Part shown: positions 10,449 to 19,322 of the stretch, one piece after another | Position numbering within the stretch: position 1 is the stretch's first letter | How the letters are laid out: each line of letters opens with the position of its first letter | Source: Roseiconus lacunae | GTDB lineage: Bacteria > Planctomycetota > Planctomycetia > Pirellulales > Pirellulaceae | DNA: 64,000 nt | Direction of reading: 5' to 3' | Assembly: GCF_008312935.1 (NCBI RefSeq) | Contig: NZ_VSZO01000079.1 | Span: 1 to 64,000, forward strand | Notes under the pieces: model-generated | Told to the model about the DNA's origin: nothing | Seen by the model: only the letters and a program-made list of their open reading frames with translations | The model's database searches: none | Made by a program: the position numbers and the translations under genes

Positions 10449-10530
10449 TAGGGCTGACAGGAGTCGAACCTGCACTTCCGAAGAAACTGGAACCTAAATC
10501 CAGCGCGTCTGCCAGTTCCGCCACAGCCCC
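10449..10530 (-). tRNA. tRNA-Leu (anticodon UAG)
   Basis: 82-nt tRNA. The acceptor arm GGGGCTG pairs with CAGCCCT (terminal G-U), followed by the typical leucine D-arm start TGGCGGAACTGGCAGACGC. The anticodon arm CTGGA-TTTAGGT-TCCAG gives UAG. There is a short variable arm and T-arm GCAGGTTCGACTCCTGT; the discriminator is A. CCA is not encoded. It lies 95 bases after rplI on the same strand. Confidence 0.95.
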
Positions 10531-10625
10531 TTGTTAGTCGTTGATTGTCTACGCGGCATCGGTGGGTTGCCGCAAGATGTTTACTGGGCACCCCAATGCT
10601 ATCGGGGTGGCCGTGTCAAGTCGCT

Positions 10626-11162
10626 CTAGCTGGCAGCAGGAGCGTCTTCGGTCGCCGTCGGGACAACCCAGACCTTAAGACTCGCATCGACTTCACTGTG
10701 AAGGTGAATTTTGACCGTGTAAAGACCGAGTTCACGCAGTGGCCCGTCGAGGCGGATCTGATCGTTGGCGAGGCTGAAGCCGGCTTCCTTGAGTGCGCCG
10801 ACGATCTCATGTGGGCCGACGCTGCCGTAGAGATGCCCTTCGTCGTTAGCGTTCGCTTCGATCGTGATCGATTGCTTACCGAGTTCGTCGGCGAGGTCAC
10901 GGTAGCTCTTGAGTTTTTCAAGCTCGATCGCACGAAGTTTTTCGCGGTGCTTCTCGACCATTCGCTTGTGGTGCTCGGTCGCGATCGTCGCCATGCCTTG
11001 TGGGAGCAGGTAATTACGCGCGAATCCGGGCTTCACTTCGACGATTTCACCTTGCTTTCCGAGGTGTTCGACGTTGTGAATCAGTAGCAATTGAATCCCG
11101 CCATTAGGACCTTGTGGAAGCCGTTTGAAGGGTCGTTTGACGGTGCGTCCGTGACGTGGCAT
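10626..11162 (-). CDS. rplI: 50S ribosomal protein L9, with N-terminal extension
   Basis: Ribosomal protein L9, 178 residues. The canonical N-terminal domain is clear (LLLIHNVEHLGKQGEIVEVK then GFARNYLLPQGMA), followed by the long connecting helix (HHKRMVEKHREKLRAIELEK) and a C-terminal domain (HLYGSVGPHEIVGALKEAG). About 22 extra residues, basic and proline-rich (MPRHGRTVKRPFKRLPQ), precede the usual L9 start. The ATG at 11162 is the first in frame and no internal ATG matches the canonical position, so the extension is probably real. It lies 82 bases after ssb; the usual rpsR between them is absent. Confidence 0.96.
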   Translation of the reverse strand: MPRHGRTVKRPFKRLPQGPNGGIQLLLIHNVEHLGKQGEIVEVKPGFARNYLLPQGMATIATEHHKRMVEKHREKLRAIELEKLKSYRDLADELGKQSITIEANANDEGHLYGSVGPHEIVGALKEAGFSLANDQIRLDGPLRELGLYTVKIHLHSEVDASLKVWVVPTATEDAPAAS

Positions 11163-11244
11163 CGTTCTGTATCTGGGCGAGTGGTTGGTGGAAGTTCAGT
11201 GGATCGTCGTCGTCCGGTGCGAACTGCTTCGCAGTGACGCTCGA

Positions 11245-11739
11245 TCAAAAAGGAATGTTTGGATCTTCGTATCCGGCTCCGCCGCCGGTGGGTTGGGCAT
11301 CGCGGGCACCGGCGTCACGCTGTTCGTGCTCGCCGGAGCCGTAGCTGCTTTCGTATTCGGCCGTGTGCTGTCGTGAAGATCCGGATGACGGAGGTGAGCC
11401 CCCCGATCCAGATCGGCCGCCGAGCATTTGCATTTTTTCGCAAATCACACGGAGTTTGCTGCGTTTTTGACCGTCGGTTTCCCAGCGATCCAGTTTCAAT
11501 CGGCCTTCGATCAGCACCGGAGAACCTTTCGAAAGGTACTCACTGGCGACTTCGGCGTTGCGACCCCAGAGGGTTACATCGACAAAACAGGGTTCCTCGA
11601 CCCAGTCACCGTTGGCAGTTTTTCTACGGTCATTGACCGCGATCGTTACATCCGAGACGGCCTGACCGCTTGGAATGTACCTCAATTCAATGTCGCGTGT
11701 CAGATTCCCGACGAGAATCACTCGGTTGAAGCTGGCCAT
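11245..11739 (-). CDS. ssb: Single-stranded DNA-binding protein
   Basis: SSB of 164 residues. The OB-fold domain spans about residues 1-108 ([58 protein letters not shown]). A glycine/serine-rich linker follows, and the acidic-hydrophobic tail ends in DPNIPF, which docks partner proteins such as DNA repair and replication factors. Position between rpsF and rplI is the common bacterial arrangement. There is a 244-base gap to the upstream rpsF. Confidence 0.97.
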   Translation of the reverse strand: MASFNRVILVGNLTRDIELRYIPSGQAVSDVTIAVNDRRKTANGDWVEEPCFVDVTLWGRNAEVASEYLSKGSPVLIEGRLKLDRWETDGQKRSKLRVICEKMQMLGGRSGSGGSPPSSGSSRQHTAEYESSYGSGEHEQRDAGARDAQPTGGGAGYEDPNIPF

Positions 11740-11983
11740 GACGATCTCGGTTATCCGGGCGAAGTCGGTTGGGTGAGCACGCTGTGCCGGCTGTCATCGT
11801 TAAACCAGCGGTAGCGAAACGAGGGATCTATTCTAGGCATCAAATCCGATCTGAACAGACCCTTCATCGAACTCCCATGTGCCAAGGCGTCTTGACTGGA
11901 TTCGCGAGGTCGCCCGAGCATGGTCGTTCGCTCAAACTCTCGCGTTGCCAGTCGGTGTGACGCAGGGCGACAATAGTCTCGAT

Positions 11984-12379
11984 TTACTCGCTCTCTTTTT
12001 CGTCGCCTTCTTCAGCCGCCGCAGCTTCTCCGGCGGCCGATACCGGCCCGGCTCCACGTGCGTTCGCCAGGATAGGCTCGACCAGACGAGGGTCCAGTTT
12101 GATCGTCATTTGACGCAGGACTGGCTCGCAAAGCTGAAATGCGCGGTCCAACTTCGGGACTTCGCGACCTTCCATTTCGAAGTAGGTCAACCAATAGGTT
12201 CCCTTCTGGTGACCTTCGATGGGGTAGGCCAGCTTTTGCTCCATCCACAATCGATTGACTTCGACCTTGCCACCAGCTTCGGTGATCAGATCTTCGATTT
12301 GTTTGCTGACACCACCGGGATCCCGGGCGTAATGGTTGCTATCCAGGATGCACAGTGTTTCGTAAGTATTCTTCGCCAC
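11984..12379 (-). CDS. rpsF: 30S ribosomal protein S6
   Basis: Ribosomal protein S6, 131 residues. YETLCILDSN starts the first beta strand; GGKVEVNRLWMEQKLAYPI and GTYWLTYFEM match family motifs. The C-terminal tail is alanine/glutamate-rich (AAGEAAAAEEGDEKESE), as in many S6 proteins. In most bacteria S6 pairs with S18, encoded next to it; here rpsR is not in the cluster. The gene starts 12 bases after pth and is very probably co-transcribed with it. Confidence 0.96.
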   Translation of the reverse strand: MAKNTYETLCILDSNHYARDPGGVSKQIEDLITEAGGKVEVNRLWMEQKLAYPIEGHQKGTYWLTYFEMEGREVPKLDRAFQLCEPVLRQMTIKLDPRLVEPILANARGAGPVSAAGEAAAAEEGDEKESE

Positions 12380-12391
12380 GACTTTGCTCTT

Positions 12392-12982
12392 TCACTTTTC
12401 AGGTTGCTTTGGAGAAGCCTGTGCCGCATTGAACTGGCTCATCGTTGAATCGACTCCGTCGGTGACAAAGCTGATCGCAGCATGAGCCGCCCGGGTGGTG
12501 GCTGCTTCAAAGGTCTCTTGTTCTTGCTTGGAGAATTTCCCCAAGACGTAGTCGGTTACTGCCCAGCCTTCGGGAGGGCGTCCGATTCCGACTCTTAGCC
12601 GTGGAAACGACTCTGAGCCGAGGTGTCGGATGATGTCCTTCAGTCCGTTTTGGCCACCGGCACTACCCGACGGCCGCAATCTTAGTTTGCCGCTGGGGAG
12701 ATTCAGGTCATCACAGACAACCAATAAATCCGACAGCGACAGCTTGTAAAAGTCCACTGCCTTTCGAACGCTTTGCCCGCTGGCATTCATGAACGTTTGC
12801 GGCAGGAGGATCGCCGCCTTTTGTCCTCCGATCGAAGACTCGTTAAGTTCGCCTTCGAATTTTGTTTTCGCTGTCCCGGCCGAGGTCAACACCGCGACCT
12901 TGTGGGCAACGATAAAGCCGACGTTGTGTCGAGTCATCTCGTATTTCCGGCCTGGGTTACCAAGCCCAACGATCAGCTTCAT
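12392..12982 (-). CDS. pth: Peptidyl-tRNA hydrolase
   Basis: Peptidyl-tRNA hydrolase of 196 residues, which releases peptides from prematurely dropped peptidyl-tRNA. The N-terminal GLGNPGRKYEMTRHNVGF contains the catalytic histidine (about H19). PQTFMNASGQSV and the loop VCDDLNLPSGKLRLRPSGSA with GGQNGLKDI are family hallmarks, carrying the asparagine and aspartate of the active site. Position between rplY and rpsF matches common bacterial clusters. It is 12 bases from rpsF and 88 bases from rplY. Confidence 0.97.
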   Translation of the reverse strand: MKLIVGLGNPGRKYEMTRHNVGFIVAHKVAVLTSAGTAKTKFEGELNESSIGGQKAAILLPQTFMNASGQSVRKAVDFYKLSLSDLLVVCDDLNLPSGKLRLRPSGSAGGQNGLKDIIRHLGSESFPRLRVGIGRPPEGWAVTDYVLGKFSKQEQETFEAATTRAAHAAISFVTDGVDSTMSQFNAAQASPKQPEK

Positions 12983-13070
12983 TGTCTCTTCGCTCGTCTT
13001 GGCGGTGTTCGGCAGACGAACACTAAGTCGCCTGAGAACCCGTCAGTGAAGGCAAATCTGTGAAGGCAGC

Positions 13071-13664
13071 TTATTCGTCGCCTTCGCCTTCTTCGCCATC
13101 AGCGTCGGCCGCAGTCTTGGCGCCCTTAGGCTTTTCGATGTGGAACACGACAGTGTCCGCAGGGGTGACCAGCTCGACATTTTCCGGAAGTCCCAGATCG
13201 CCAGCGGTGCGATTTTCCCCTGCATTGACCGATGTGACGTTCAGTGCAATCGAATCGGGAATCGCAACGGCTGGGCAGCTGATTTCGACTTCGTGAGCAT
13301 TCTCGATCACGATCCCGCCTTGCTTCGCCCCTGCCGGGTCGCCCTTGAACTGAATCGGGACCGTCACGGTGACGCGCTCGTTCATGTCGACACGCTGAAG
13401 GTCGATGTGAAGCACCTCGATTCCCAACGGATCAAATTGCAAGTCGCTGACCAGGGCGGTTTCTTTGACCGCGCCCTCGAGCTCGACAATCTTGCTGTGA
13501 TGGCGCAAGATCAATTCGACAGTCTTGCGATCGATCGAGAGGTGTTCGTTCTCTTGTTTGTGCCCATACAAGACTGCGGGCACTTGGCCGCTCTTGCGCA
13601 GCCGCTGCGATGCCGCCGTGCCGAGCTTGCCATCTCGTTTTTGGACCTGTACCACTTCCGCCAT
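13071..13664 (-). CDS. rplY: 50S ribosomal protein L25 (Ctc form)
   Basis: Long (Ctc/TL5-type) ribosomal protein L25, 197 residues, which binds 5S rRNA. The N-terminal L25 domain is visible in TAASQRLRKSGQVPAVLYGH and VLHIDLQRVDMNERVTVTVP. The C-terminal Ctc beta domain follows (GGIVIENAHEVEISCPA, PADTVVFHIEKPKG), ending in an acidic tail (DADGEEGEGDE). It is the first gene of the minus-strand cluster rplY-pth-rpsF-ssb-rplI-tRNA-Leu, so the promoter should lie in 13665-13800. Confidence 0.96.
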   Translation of the reverse strand: MAEVVQVQKRDGKLGTAASQRLRKSGQVPAVLYGHKQENEHLSIDRKTVELILRHHSKIVELEGAVKETALVSDLQFDPLGIEVLHIDLQRVDMNERVTVTVPIQFKGDPAGAKQGGIVIENAHEVEISCPAVAIPDSIALNVTSVNAGENRTAGDLGLPENVELVTPADTVVFHIEKPKGAKTAADADGEEGEGDE

Positions 13665-14040
13665 CGCGGATCACCCTGACAAATTGGTCTGTTCTGTTGA
13701 TTCCATGCCCACCGCCGAGCAAACTCCATCGGATCGGTGCCGCCCATCAGGCAGCTCCACAATCCGTTATCTCCGGCTCAACGGGGCCCTTATCCTCGCC
13801 GCAACTCGCAGCGAAGCGGGTAAGTATGTCACGGTTGCGATTCTTCGCAAGCCCAAACGGCACGGAGATTGCCGTCATTGTTGAATGCGGCACTCCTCGG
13901 CGAATGATCAGGCACGTTCGAGGCCCCGGATTGCCAGCAAACCAACTTCAGATTGCCAATTAATCCAATTGTCTGCGGGGTCTGTCCCCGTCCGCTCGGT
14001 TATGCCATCAAACGGTGGGCGGGCGAAACGTGAAATCTGT

Positions 14041-14155
14041 TGCTATGTCCCCGGGATTTCAGGTGCTATGTCCCCGGGAGTTCAGGTGCTGTGTCCCCGG
14101 GAGTTCAGGTGCTGTGTCCCCGGGAGTTCAGGTGCTGTGTCCCCGGGAGTTTGGG
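14041..14155. repeat. 23-bp tandem repeat, five units
   Basis: Five contiguous 23-bp units of consensus TGCTGTGTCCCCGGGAGTTCAGG (units start at 14041, 14064, 14087, 14110 and 14133). Units 3 and 4 are identical; units 1 and 2 have A for G at position 5; unit 1 has GATTT and the last unit ends TTTGGG. Each unit has a palindromic CCCGGG core. The period is not a multiple of three, so it is not coding. There are no spacers, so it is not CRISPR. Confidence 0.95.
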
Positions 14156-14256
14156 CAGGGCGAAGTTCATGTGAGCTGTTGCCGGTGGTCTGCTCTGCCA
14201 TGAAAGCAAATCGGCAAGCCAACGCTATGCTCTGGCCCCCGGCTGCAACGCTCTGC

Positions 14257-14288
14257 TCTGGCCCTCGATCACCCTGGCCCTCGATCAC
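14257..14288. repeat. 16-bp tandem duplication
   Basis: Two adjacent 16-base units, (T/C)CTGGCCCTCGATCAC, differing only at the first base. It lies about 100 bases after the 23-bp array in the same intergenic region. Confidence 0.8.
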
Positions 14289-14490
14289 CGGTGCCGCTCG
14301 GTCCCCGGTCGCCCATTGACCTTGTTCCCCGTGGCGTTATTCCACGTTAGCCAGCCCCAGTTGATTTTGGGTGCCCCGTTTCACTGACGGCTTTGCTTGC
14401 TTACGCTTCCAGTGGGGCTGTATTCATGTGACGGAACCGGGTGATTGTTCCGCAGCGTGTCAGTGAGCCGCCGGGTGTCAATGCGGAGAA

Positions 14491-15351
14491 GTGTGCGACG
14501 TGACCGTAAATGCGGGGATGCAAATGGCGTTTGTTCCGGAAGCGAGTGATCCAGGTCAGGGCGTGGCGACATTTCTGGGGACCGGAACCAGTGTCGGCGT
14601 TCCGGCGATCGGATGTGATTGCGAGGTTTGTCAAAGCAACGACCCGAAAAATAATCGTACTCGCTGTGCCATCACCGTTCGATTGCCCGGCGGAACGTTG
14701 CTGATCGATACGCCCCCGGATCTGCGTCACCAATTGATTCGCGAGCGGATCCGTTTGATCCATGCGGTGCTTTACACCCATGAGCATGCCGATCACCTGT
14801 TCGGTCTCGATGACTTGCGTCTAATGCCGTTTCGCCTGGGGCATCCCGTTCCGATGTACTGCACCGAGGTGGTTGAGCGACAGATTCGCGCCGCGTATAG
14901 CTATGCATTTAGTGATCGCGAGGACACTCATCCCGGCGCCACACCGAAACTTGAGCCGGTTCGCATCGATGAGTCTCCGCAATCGATTTTAGGTGTCCGT
15001 GTTCTTCCCATCCCCATGAAACACGGACCGCATTTCGATGTGTTTGGTTATCGAATCGGTGACTTCGCTTACTGTACCGATACCAATTCTATCCCCGCAG
15101 CCTCGATCGAACGACTTCGCGGCGTACGGACATTCGTCGTCGGTGCGCTTCGCGACGAACCACATCCAACGCACTTCAATATCGATCAAGCCATCGAAGT
15201 GGCCCGTAAAGTCGGCGCCGAACGCACATTGTTAACCCACACCGGGCATCAGCTCGAATATTCAGTGACGAACAGCCGATTACCTGACGGGATCGAGATG
15301 GCATTTGACGGATTGCAGGTGCCGATCGTTCTGGAGTCAGCGTCGGCGTAG
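14491..15351 (+). CDS. MBL-fold metallo-hydrolase (PhnP-like)
   Basis: Metallo-beta-lactamase-fold hydrolase of 286 residues. The metal motif THEHADHLFGLDD is present, with later ligands in PMKHGPHFDVFGY, YCTDTNSI and LLTHTGHQL. The N-terminal GTGTSVGVPAIGCDCEVC, with a cysteine cluster, is characteristic of the PhnP/YcbX-like subgroup, whose known members are phosphodiesterases acting on cyclic nucleotide-type or cyclic sugar phosphates. Cytoplasmic, no signal peptide. The start could be GTG 14491 (GGAGAA just upstream) or ATG 14518 or 14524. No phosphonate genes are nearby, so a housekeeping phosphodiesterase is more likely than a true PhnP. Confidence 0.88.
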   Translation: MCDVTVNAGMQMAFVPEASDPGQGVATFLGTGTSVGVPAIGCDCEVCQSNDPKNNRTRCAITVRLPGGTLLIDTPPDLRHQLIRERIRLIHAVLYTHEHADHLFGLDDLRLMPFRLGHPVPMYCTEVVERQIRAAYSYAFSDREDTHPGATPKLEPVRIDESPQSILGVRVLPIPMKHGPHFDVFGYRIGDFAYCTDTNSIPAASIERLRGVRTFVVGALRDEPHPTHFNIDQAIEVARKVGAERTLLTHTGHQLEYSVTNSRLPDGIEMAFDGLQVPIVLESASA

Positions 15352-15509
15352 TCCAGGTCGTCTGTTGCCAGTCGTCAATCGTTCCTTTTGCTTTCACGAT
15401 TTTGGGTGAACACATCCGCAGTCCACATCTGCTATACTACGCGTCCCACCGCTTCGAGTTCCCCACCTTTTTTCATCTCCCACCTTCCTCTTCCCCGCCT
15501 GAGGTTTCG

Positions 15510-15776
15510 ATGTCATCGCTGCCTGATGCCAGTCGTTTCAATGCACGTTTGGGACTTTGGTTGTTCGCGATCTACCTGGCGTTGTATCTCGGCTTTGTTC
15601 TGCTGAGTGCGTTTGCAGCGTCGGTCATGGAACGGCCCGTGTTGGCCGGATTGAATCTCGCGATCGTCTACGGTTTTGGATTGATCATTGGCGCGTTGGT
15701 GATGGCACTGATCTATGGTGCGTTTTGCAAACGTGAATCCGAATCGACAACAGGGACGGTGGGAGACAACGAGTGA
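15510..15776 (+). CDS. DUF485 small membrane protein
   Basis: Small inner-membrane protein of 88 residues with two transmembrane helices (LGLWLFAIYLALYLGFVLLS and GLNLAIVYGFGLIIGALVMA), typical of DUF485 (YjcH family). These genes commonly precede acetate/solute symporter genes; here the stop overlaps the GTG start of the symporter by four bases (GTGA), so translation is probably coupled. The ATG at 15510 is chosen: GAGG lies just upstream and similarity begins MSSLPDASRF. The protein is thought to help or regulate its partner transporter. Confidence 0.85.
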   Translation: MSSLPDASRFNARLGLWLFAIYLALYLGFVLLSAFAASVMERPVLAGLNLAIVYGFGLIIGALVMALIYGAFCKRESESTTGTVGDNE

Positions 15777-17704
15777 TATATGATCCTTCTTGGGTTGCCG
15801 TTTTCGTTTTCTTTTCTTTTGTCGGGGCAACGGTCGGCCTAAGTTTTTACCTGGGGCGAAAAGCCAAGTCATCGGAAGGTTACTTCGCCGCACACGGGCA
15901 GATTCCTTGGGCGGTCAACGGCATCGCGTTTGCCGGAGATTACCTTTCCGCCGCGTCATTTCTTGGCATCTGCGGCATGATTGCCTCGTACGGTTACGAT
16001 GGCTTCTTATATTCGATCGGCTTCTTGGCTGGCTGGATCGTCGCGTTGTTTGTGATCGCCGAACCGATGAAGCGAATGGGGCGATTTACCTTTGCCGACG
16101 CGCTCGATTCGCAGTTTGATTCGCGTGGTATCAAGGCCGCAGCGGGAATCAGCACGCTCGTGGTCAGTGTGTTTTACTTGATCCCGCAAATGGTCGGCGC
16201 CGGGTCGCTCATCCAGCCACTGCTCGGGTTTCCGCATTGGGTCGGTGTCGTTTTGGTTGGGATTGTGGTGATCACGATCGTCGTCACCGCCGGAATGGTC
16301 TCGACCACATGGGTTCAGTTCTTAAAGGGATCGCTGCTAGTCGTTTTTAGCGCGATTTTGGTATTCCTGCTGATTGGACGCGGCTTTGTAGCCCAACCAG
16401 AAGCGTTCGACTCCATCGGCCCACTCAGCGAGTCAGAACTGGGTGGCGAGATGATTGCGGGACGTACGGTCATCGCGGCAGCCGATGGTTGGGAAGAACA
16501 TCCCGACTTGGTCCGGTTCGTTGACCAGCAGGGAGGCGGTTTTGATGTCTATCAAGCTCAGCCGACCGAAGTTGAGGGGCAAGTTATTCTGCGTCAGGCC
16601 CAGGCAATTCGAAAAGCAGATGACGGAACCTTCGTCGACGGAGCCCCGCTAGGACGTGAAGCCGGGGAAAAGCAATTCCAGCCGGTCGGTACGATCCACT
16701 CACTTCCCGACGGCAAGCAGGAAACCGGTGGGCTTGGATTGGTCAGTTTCTTTACGACGCTTAACGATAGCAAGGTCGTGTTGTGGCGAAACAAAACGGT
16801 TGCCCATGCCGATGGGACAAAGTCGACAATCCACTTTCAGAAGTTGACGCCGGGTAACGAGGTTCTGCGTCCCGGTGAGCACCCCAAGTTTGCGGGCATC
16901 CGAGGCACCGAAATGCTCGGCAAGCTGAACTTCTTGTCGTTGATGCTGGCCTTGTTTTGCGGCACGGCATCGCTTCCCCACATCTTGATTCGGTATTACA
17001 CCGTCAAGGACGGCGCCGCGGCTCGTAAGAGCACGATCGTGGGAATCGCCAGCATCGGCTTTTTTTACGTGCTCACGCTCTACATCGGACTCGGCGCGAT
17101 GACCAGCGGTTCGATGGATTTGACCGACAGCAACATGGCCGCGCCCTTGCTTGCACGAAGCATCAGCACATGGTTGTTTGCGATTATTTCCGCGATCGCT
17201 TTCACGACGGTGCTCGGTACCGTTAGCGGGCTGATCCTTGCCAGCAGCGGCGCGGTCGCTCACGATTTGTTGGTCGGCGTCTGCGGTATCAATCTCTCCG
17301 AAGATAAGAAAGTGCGGATCGCTAAGATCGCCGCCGTCGTTGTCGGTGGCATTGCGATCGTCCTCGGCGTGTTGTTCAAAGAGATGAACGTCGGCTACCT
17401 GGTCGGCTGGGCATTCAGCGTGGCGGCAAGTGCGAACCTGCCCGCGCTGGTGATGCTGTTATTCTGGAAAGGTACAAGTAAGCAAGGAATCGTAGCAAGC
17501 GTTTTGGTCGGTATGATCAGTTCTCTAGGATGGATCCTTGTTTCCAGCGATACCTACAAATCGGTTTATGGTTGGGATCCCGAGACCGCGATCGCCCCCT
17601 TCAGCCAACCCGGAATTGTCACGATCCCGTTGGCGTTCGTGACACTGGTCGTTGTTTCACTAATGACCAAACCTGCTTCGGCGAACGAACCGGCAGCGAC
17701 TTAG
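15773..17704 (+). CDS. Sodium:solute symporter, ActP-like, with large hydrophilic insert
   Basis: Sodium:solute symporter (SSS) family protein of 643 residues, resembling cation/acetate permease ActP. Visible hallmarks are FYLGRKAKSSEGYFAAH near the N-terminus, GIAFAGDYLSAASFLGICGM, FTFADALDSQFDSRGIKAAA and FCGTASLPHILIRYYTVKDG, with about 13 hydrophobic helices. Between the helix ending near residue 205 and the FCGTASLPH segment lies an approximately 140-residue hydrophilic insert with no membrane segment. Similar inserts occur in some SSS relatives of planctomycetes; its function is unknown. The GTG start overlaps the DUF485 stop. The substrate is probably a short organic acid, by family inference only. 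Confidence 0.88.
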   Translation: MIYDPSWVAVFVFFSFVGATVGLSFYLGRKAKSSEGYFAAHGQIPWAVNGIAFAGDYLSAASFLGICGMIASYGYDGFLYSIGFLAGWIVALFVIAEPMKRMGRFTFADALDSQFDSRGIKAAAGISTLVVSVFYLIPQMVGAGSLIQPLLGFPHWVGVVLVGIVVITIVVTAGMVSTTWVQFLKGSLLVVFSAILVFLLIGRGFVAQPEAFDSIGPLSESELGGEMIAGRTVIAAADGWEEHPDLVRFVDQQGGGFDVYQAQPTEVEGQVILRQAQAIRKADDGTFVDGAPLGREAGEKQFQPVGTIHSLPDGKQETGGLGLVSFFTTLNDSKVVLWRNKTVAHADGTKSTIHFQKLTPGNEVLRPGEHPKFAGIRGTEMLGKLNFLSLMLALFCGTASLPHILIRYYTVKDGAAARKSTIVGIASIGFFYVLTLYIGLGAMTSGSMDLTDSNMAAPLLARSISTWLFAIISAIAFTTVLGTVSGLILASSGAVAHDLLVGVCGINLSEDKKVRIAKIAAVVVGGIAIVLGVLFKEMNVGYLVGWAFSVAASANLPALVMLLFWKGTSKQGIVASVLVGMISSLGWILVSSDTYKSVYGWDPETAIAPFSQPGIVTIPLAFVTLVVVSLMTKPASANEPAAT

Positions 17705-17758
17705 GTTTCTGGGTTCGTTCGTCATCGGTCACTTTCGCACCACGGTCCAGATACAGCG

Positions 17759-19252
17759 ATGCGTCACCAAAAGACATTCAGGTCGATCGTAAGTCTATTG
17801 ATTGGCTGCGTCATGATCGGCTGCGAGGGTGCCGATTCTCGCTCGGAGGATTCGGCAACGTCTGATCCCATTGCGGTGCGGTCAACAGTGACCGCCGAAC
17901 CCGTCGTGGCGCAGGCCGAGCAGCAAATCGTCGATTCTGACAAGGCTTCCACAAGCGAGGTAAGCGACGGCCAAACGATCCCTATGCGAGGCACCGAAGT
18001 AAGCTGGCCTCGGCTGTTAGGAAGTCATTTCGACGGGGTCGCGCCGGCGTCGCAAGTTAGCGTTGATTGGACCTCGCCACCGCAGGTGACGTGGACGTTA
18101 TTTGTCGGCGAGGGCTACGGCCTGGGAAGTGTCAGCGACCAAACATACTATCACTTTGATGCGACGTCGTCGGGCGGTCGGGCCGTGCAGCGAATCAGAG
18201 CGATCGACTTGGAAACAGGAACGGAGGATTGGTCGGCCGAGAAACCGTTCTCCTACAACGACTTGTATGGCTATGAAAACGGTCCGCGTGGAACTCCGGC
18301 AATCGCCAATGATCGGCTTGTGTCGTATGGCGTCGACGGCGAATTAACGTGCCGCAGACGAAGTGATGGCAAAGAGCTTTGGAGTGTTTCAACAAGCCAG
18401 ACGTACGGTGTCGTGCAAAACTTTTTCGGTGTCGGCGCTTCACCGCTGATTCTCGACGGCCGAGTCATCGTGACCGTCGGTGGTAGTCCGCCGGAAGACC
18501 AGCAAATCGCACCGGGGCGACTGGACCGTGTGATTTCAAATGGTTCGGCACTCGTCGCGTTCGATCTCGAATCCGGTGACGAGCTTTGGAAAGCCGGCGA
18601 GGACTTGGCAAGCTACAGCAGCCCGCGTCCGATGATGATCGACGGAAAGCAAGCGATCCTGGCGTTTTGTCGTGACCATTTGATGGCGATAGAACCAAGC
18701 GACGGGACTGTGCTTTGGAAATTCAAGCATCGGGCGGACAAGCTGGAAAGCGTCAACGCGATGATTCCAATCGTTAACAACGATCAGGTTTTCATCAGCG
18801 AATGCTATGACATCGGCAGTGCCCTGCTGAAGGTAACTCAAAGCGACGCGTCGGTGGTTTGGAAAGATGAGTCGCCCAGCCTACGCGATCATTCGATGCG
18901 ATGTCATTGGTCGACACCCGTGCTGATCGACGGTCGCCTTTACGGGTGCAGTGGACGCAATAACCCAGATAGTGATTTCCGGTGTGTCGACCTGGAATCC
19001 GGAAAAGTGCTGTGGAGTGACGGGCGTCGGCGACGGAGTTCGGTGACACAGGTGGGCGACGTCTTGTTGGTGATGGGGGAATTCGGGCGACTGCAGGTCG
19101 TGCGACCTAATCCAGAACGCTTTGAATTGATCGCCGAATACGACTTGCGTGATCGTTTGACATCGCCAAGTTGGGCAGCCCCAGTCGTGATCGGTAACCG
19201 AGTGTTGGTCCGCGGCAATCACCGCGTTTTATGCCTCGCGTTCAAGTCCTAG
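17759..19252 (+). CDS. PQQ-type beta-propeller lipoprotein
   Basis: Exported lipoprotein of 497 residues. The signal peptide ends in a lipobox (CVMIGC), then a linker, then a beta-propeller of PQQ-like (BamB-like) repeats: LESGDELW, SDGTVLWKF and LESGKVLW. The conserved W of each blade is present. Such proteins are abundant in planctomycetes and rarely bind PQQ; most are of unknown role. It starts 54 bases after the symporter gene and reads in the same direction, so co-transcription is possible. It converges with a cysteine desulfurase gene 70 bases downstream. Confidence 0.85.
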   Translation: MRHQKTFRSIVSLLIGCVMIGCEGADSRSEDSATSDPIAVRSTVTAEPVVAQAEQQIVDSDKASTSEVSDGQTIPMRGTEVSWPRLLGSHFDGVAPASQVSVDWTSPPQVTWTLFVGEGYGLGSVSDQTYYHFDATSSGGRAVQRIRAIDLETGTEDWSAEKPFSYNDLYGYENGPRGTPAIANDRLVSYGVDGELTCRRRSDGKELWSVSTSQTYGVVQNFFGVGASPLILDGRVIVTVGGSPPEDQQIAPGRLDRVISNGSALVAFDLESGDELWKAGEDLASYSSPRPMMIDGKQAILAFCRDHLMAIEPSDGTVLWKFKHRADKLESVNAMIPIVNNDQVFISECYDIGSALLKVTQSDASVVWKDESPSLRDHSMRCHWSTPVLIDGRLYGCSGRNNPDSDFRCVDLESGKVLWSDGRRRRSSVTQVGDVLLVMGEFGRLQVVRPNPERFELIAEYDLRDRLTSPSWAAPVVIGNRVLVRGNHRVLCLAFKS

Positions 19253-19322
19253 GACGCCGTTGTGCTAATAATGACTCGGGCAATAGTTCGCGATCGTGGC
19301 TAACGTCATTCGGCAAATCCTG

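Larger units (their letters stand above)
13665..14490. other. Long divergent intergenic region with tandem repeats
   Basis: About 830 bases between the divergently transcribed rplY and the MBL hydrolase. It contains a small inverted repeat at about 13977-13992 (GCGGGG / CCCCGT type), a five-unit 23-bp tandem array (14041-14155) and a two-unit 16-bp tandem (14257-14288). No gene is recognised; the frames that cross the array read only repeat-derived peptides. Confidence 0.7.

Noticed and set aside
14041-14155. CRISPR array
   Set aside because: The repeats are contiguous with no spacers and are only 23 bp; no cas genes are nearby.
14015-14203. Protein made of CPREF and VSPG-like peptides
   Set aside because: It arises from reading the 23-bp array, whose period is not a multiple of three, so each unit is read in a different frame.
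16700-17263. 187-codon minus-strand frame in the symporter gene
   Set aside because: Arginine- and histidine-rich shadow of a recognised membrane protein.
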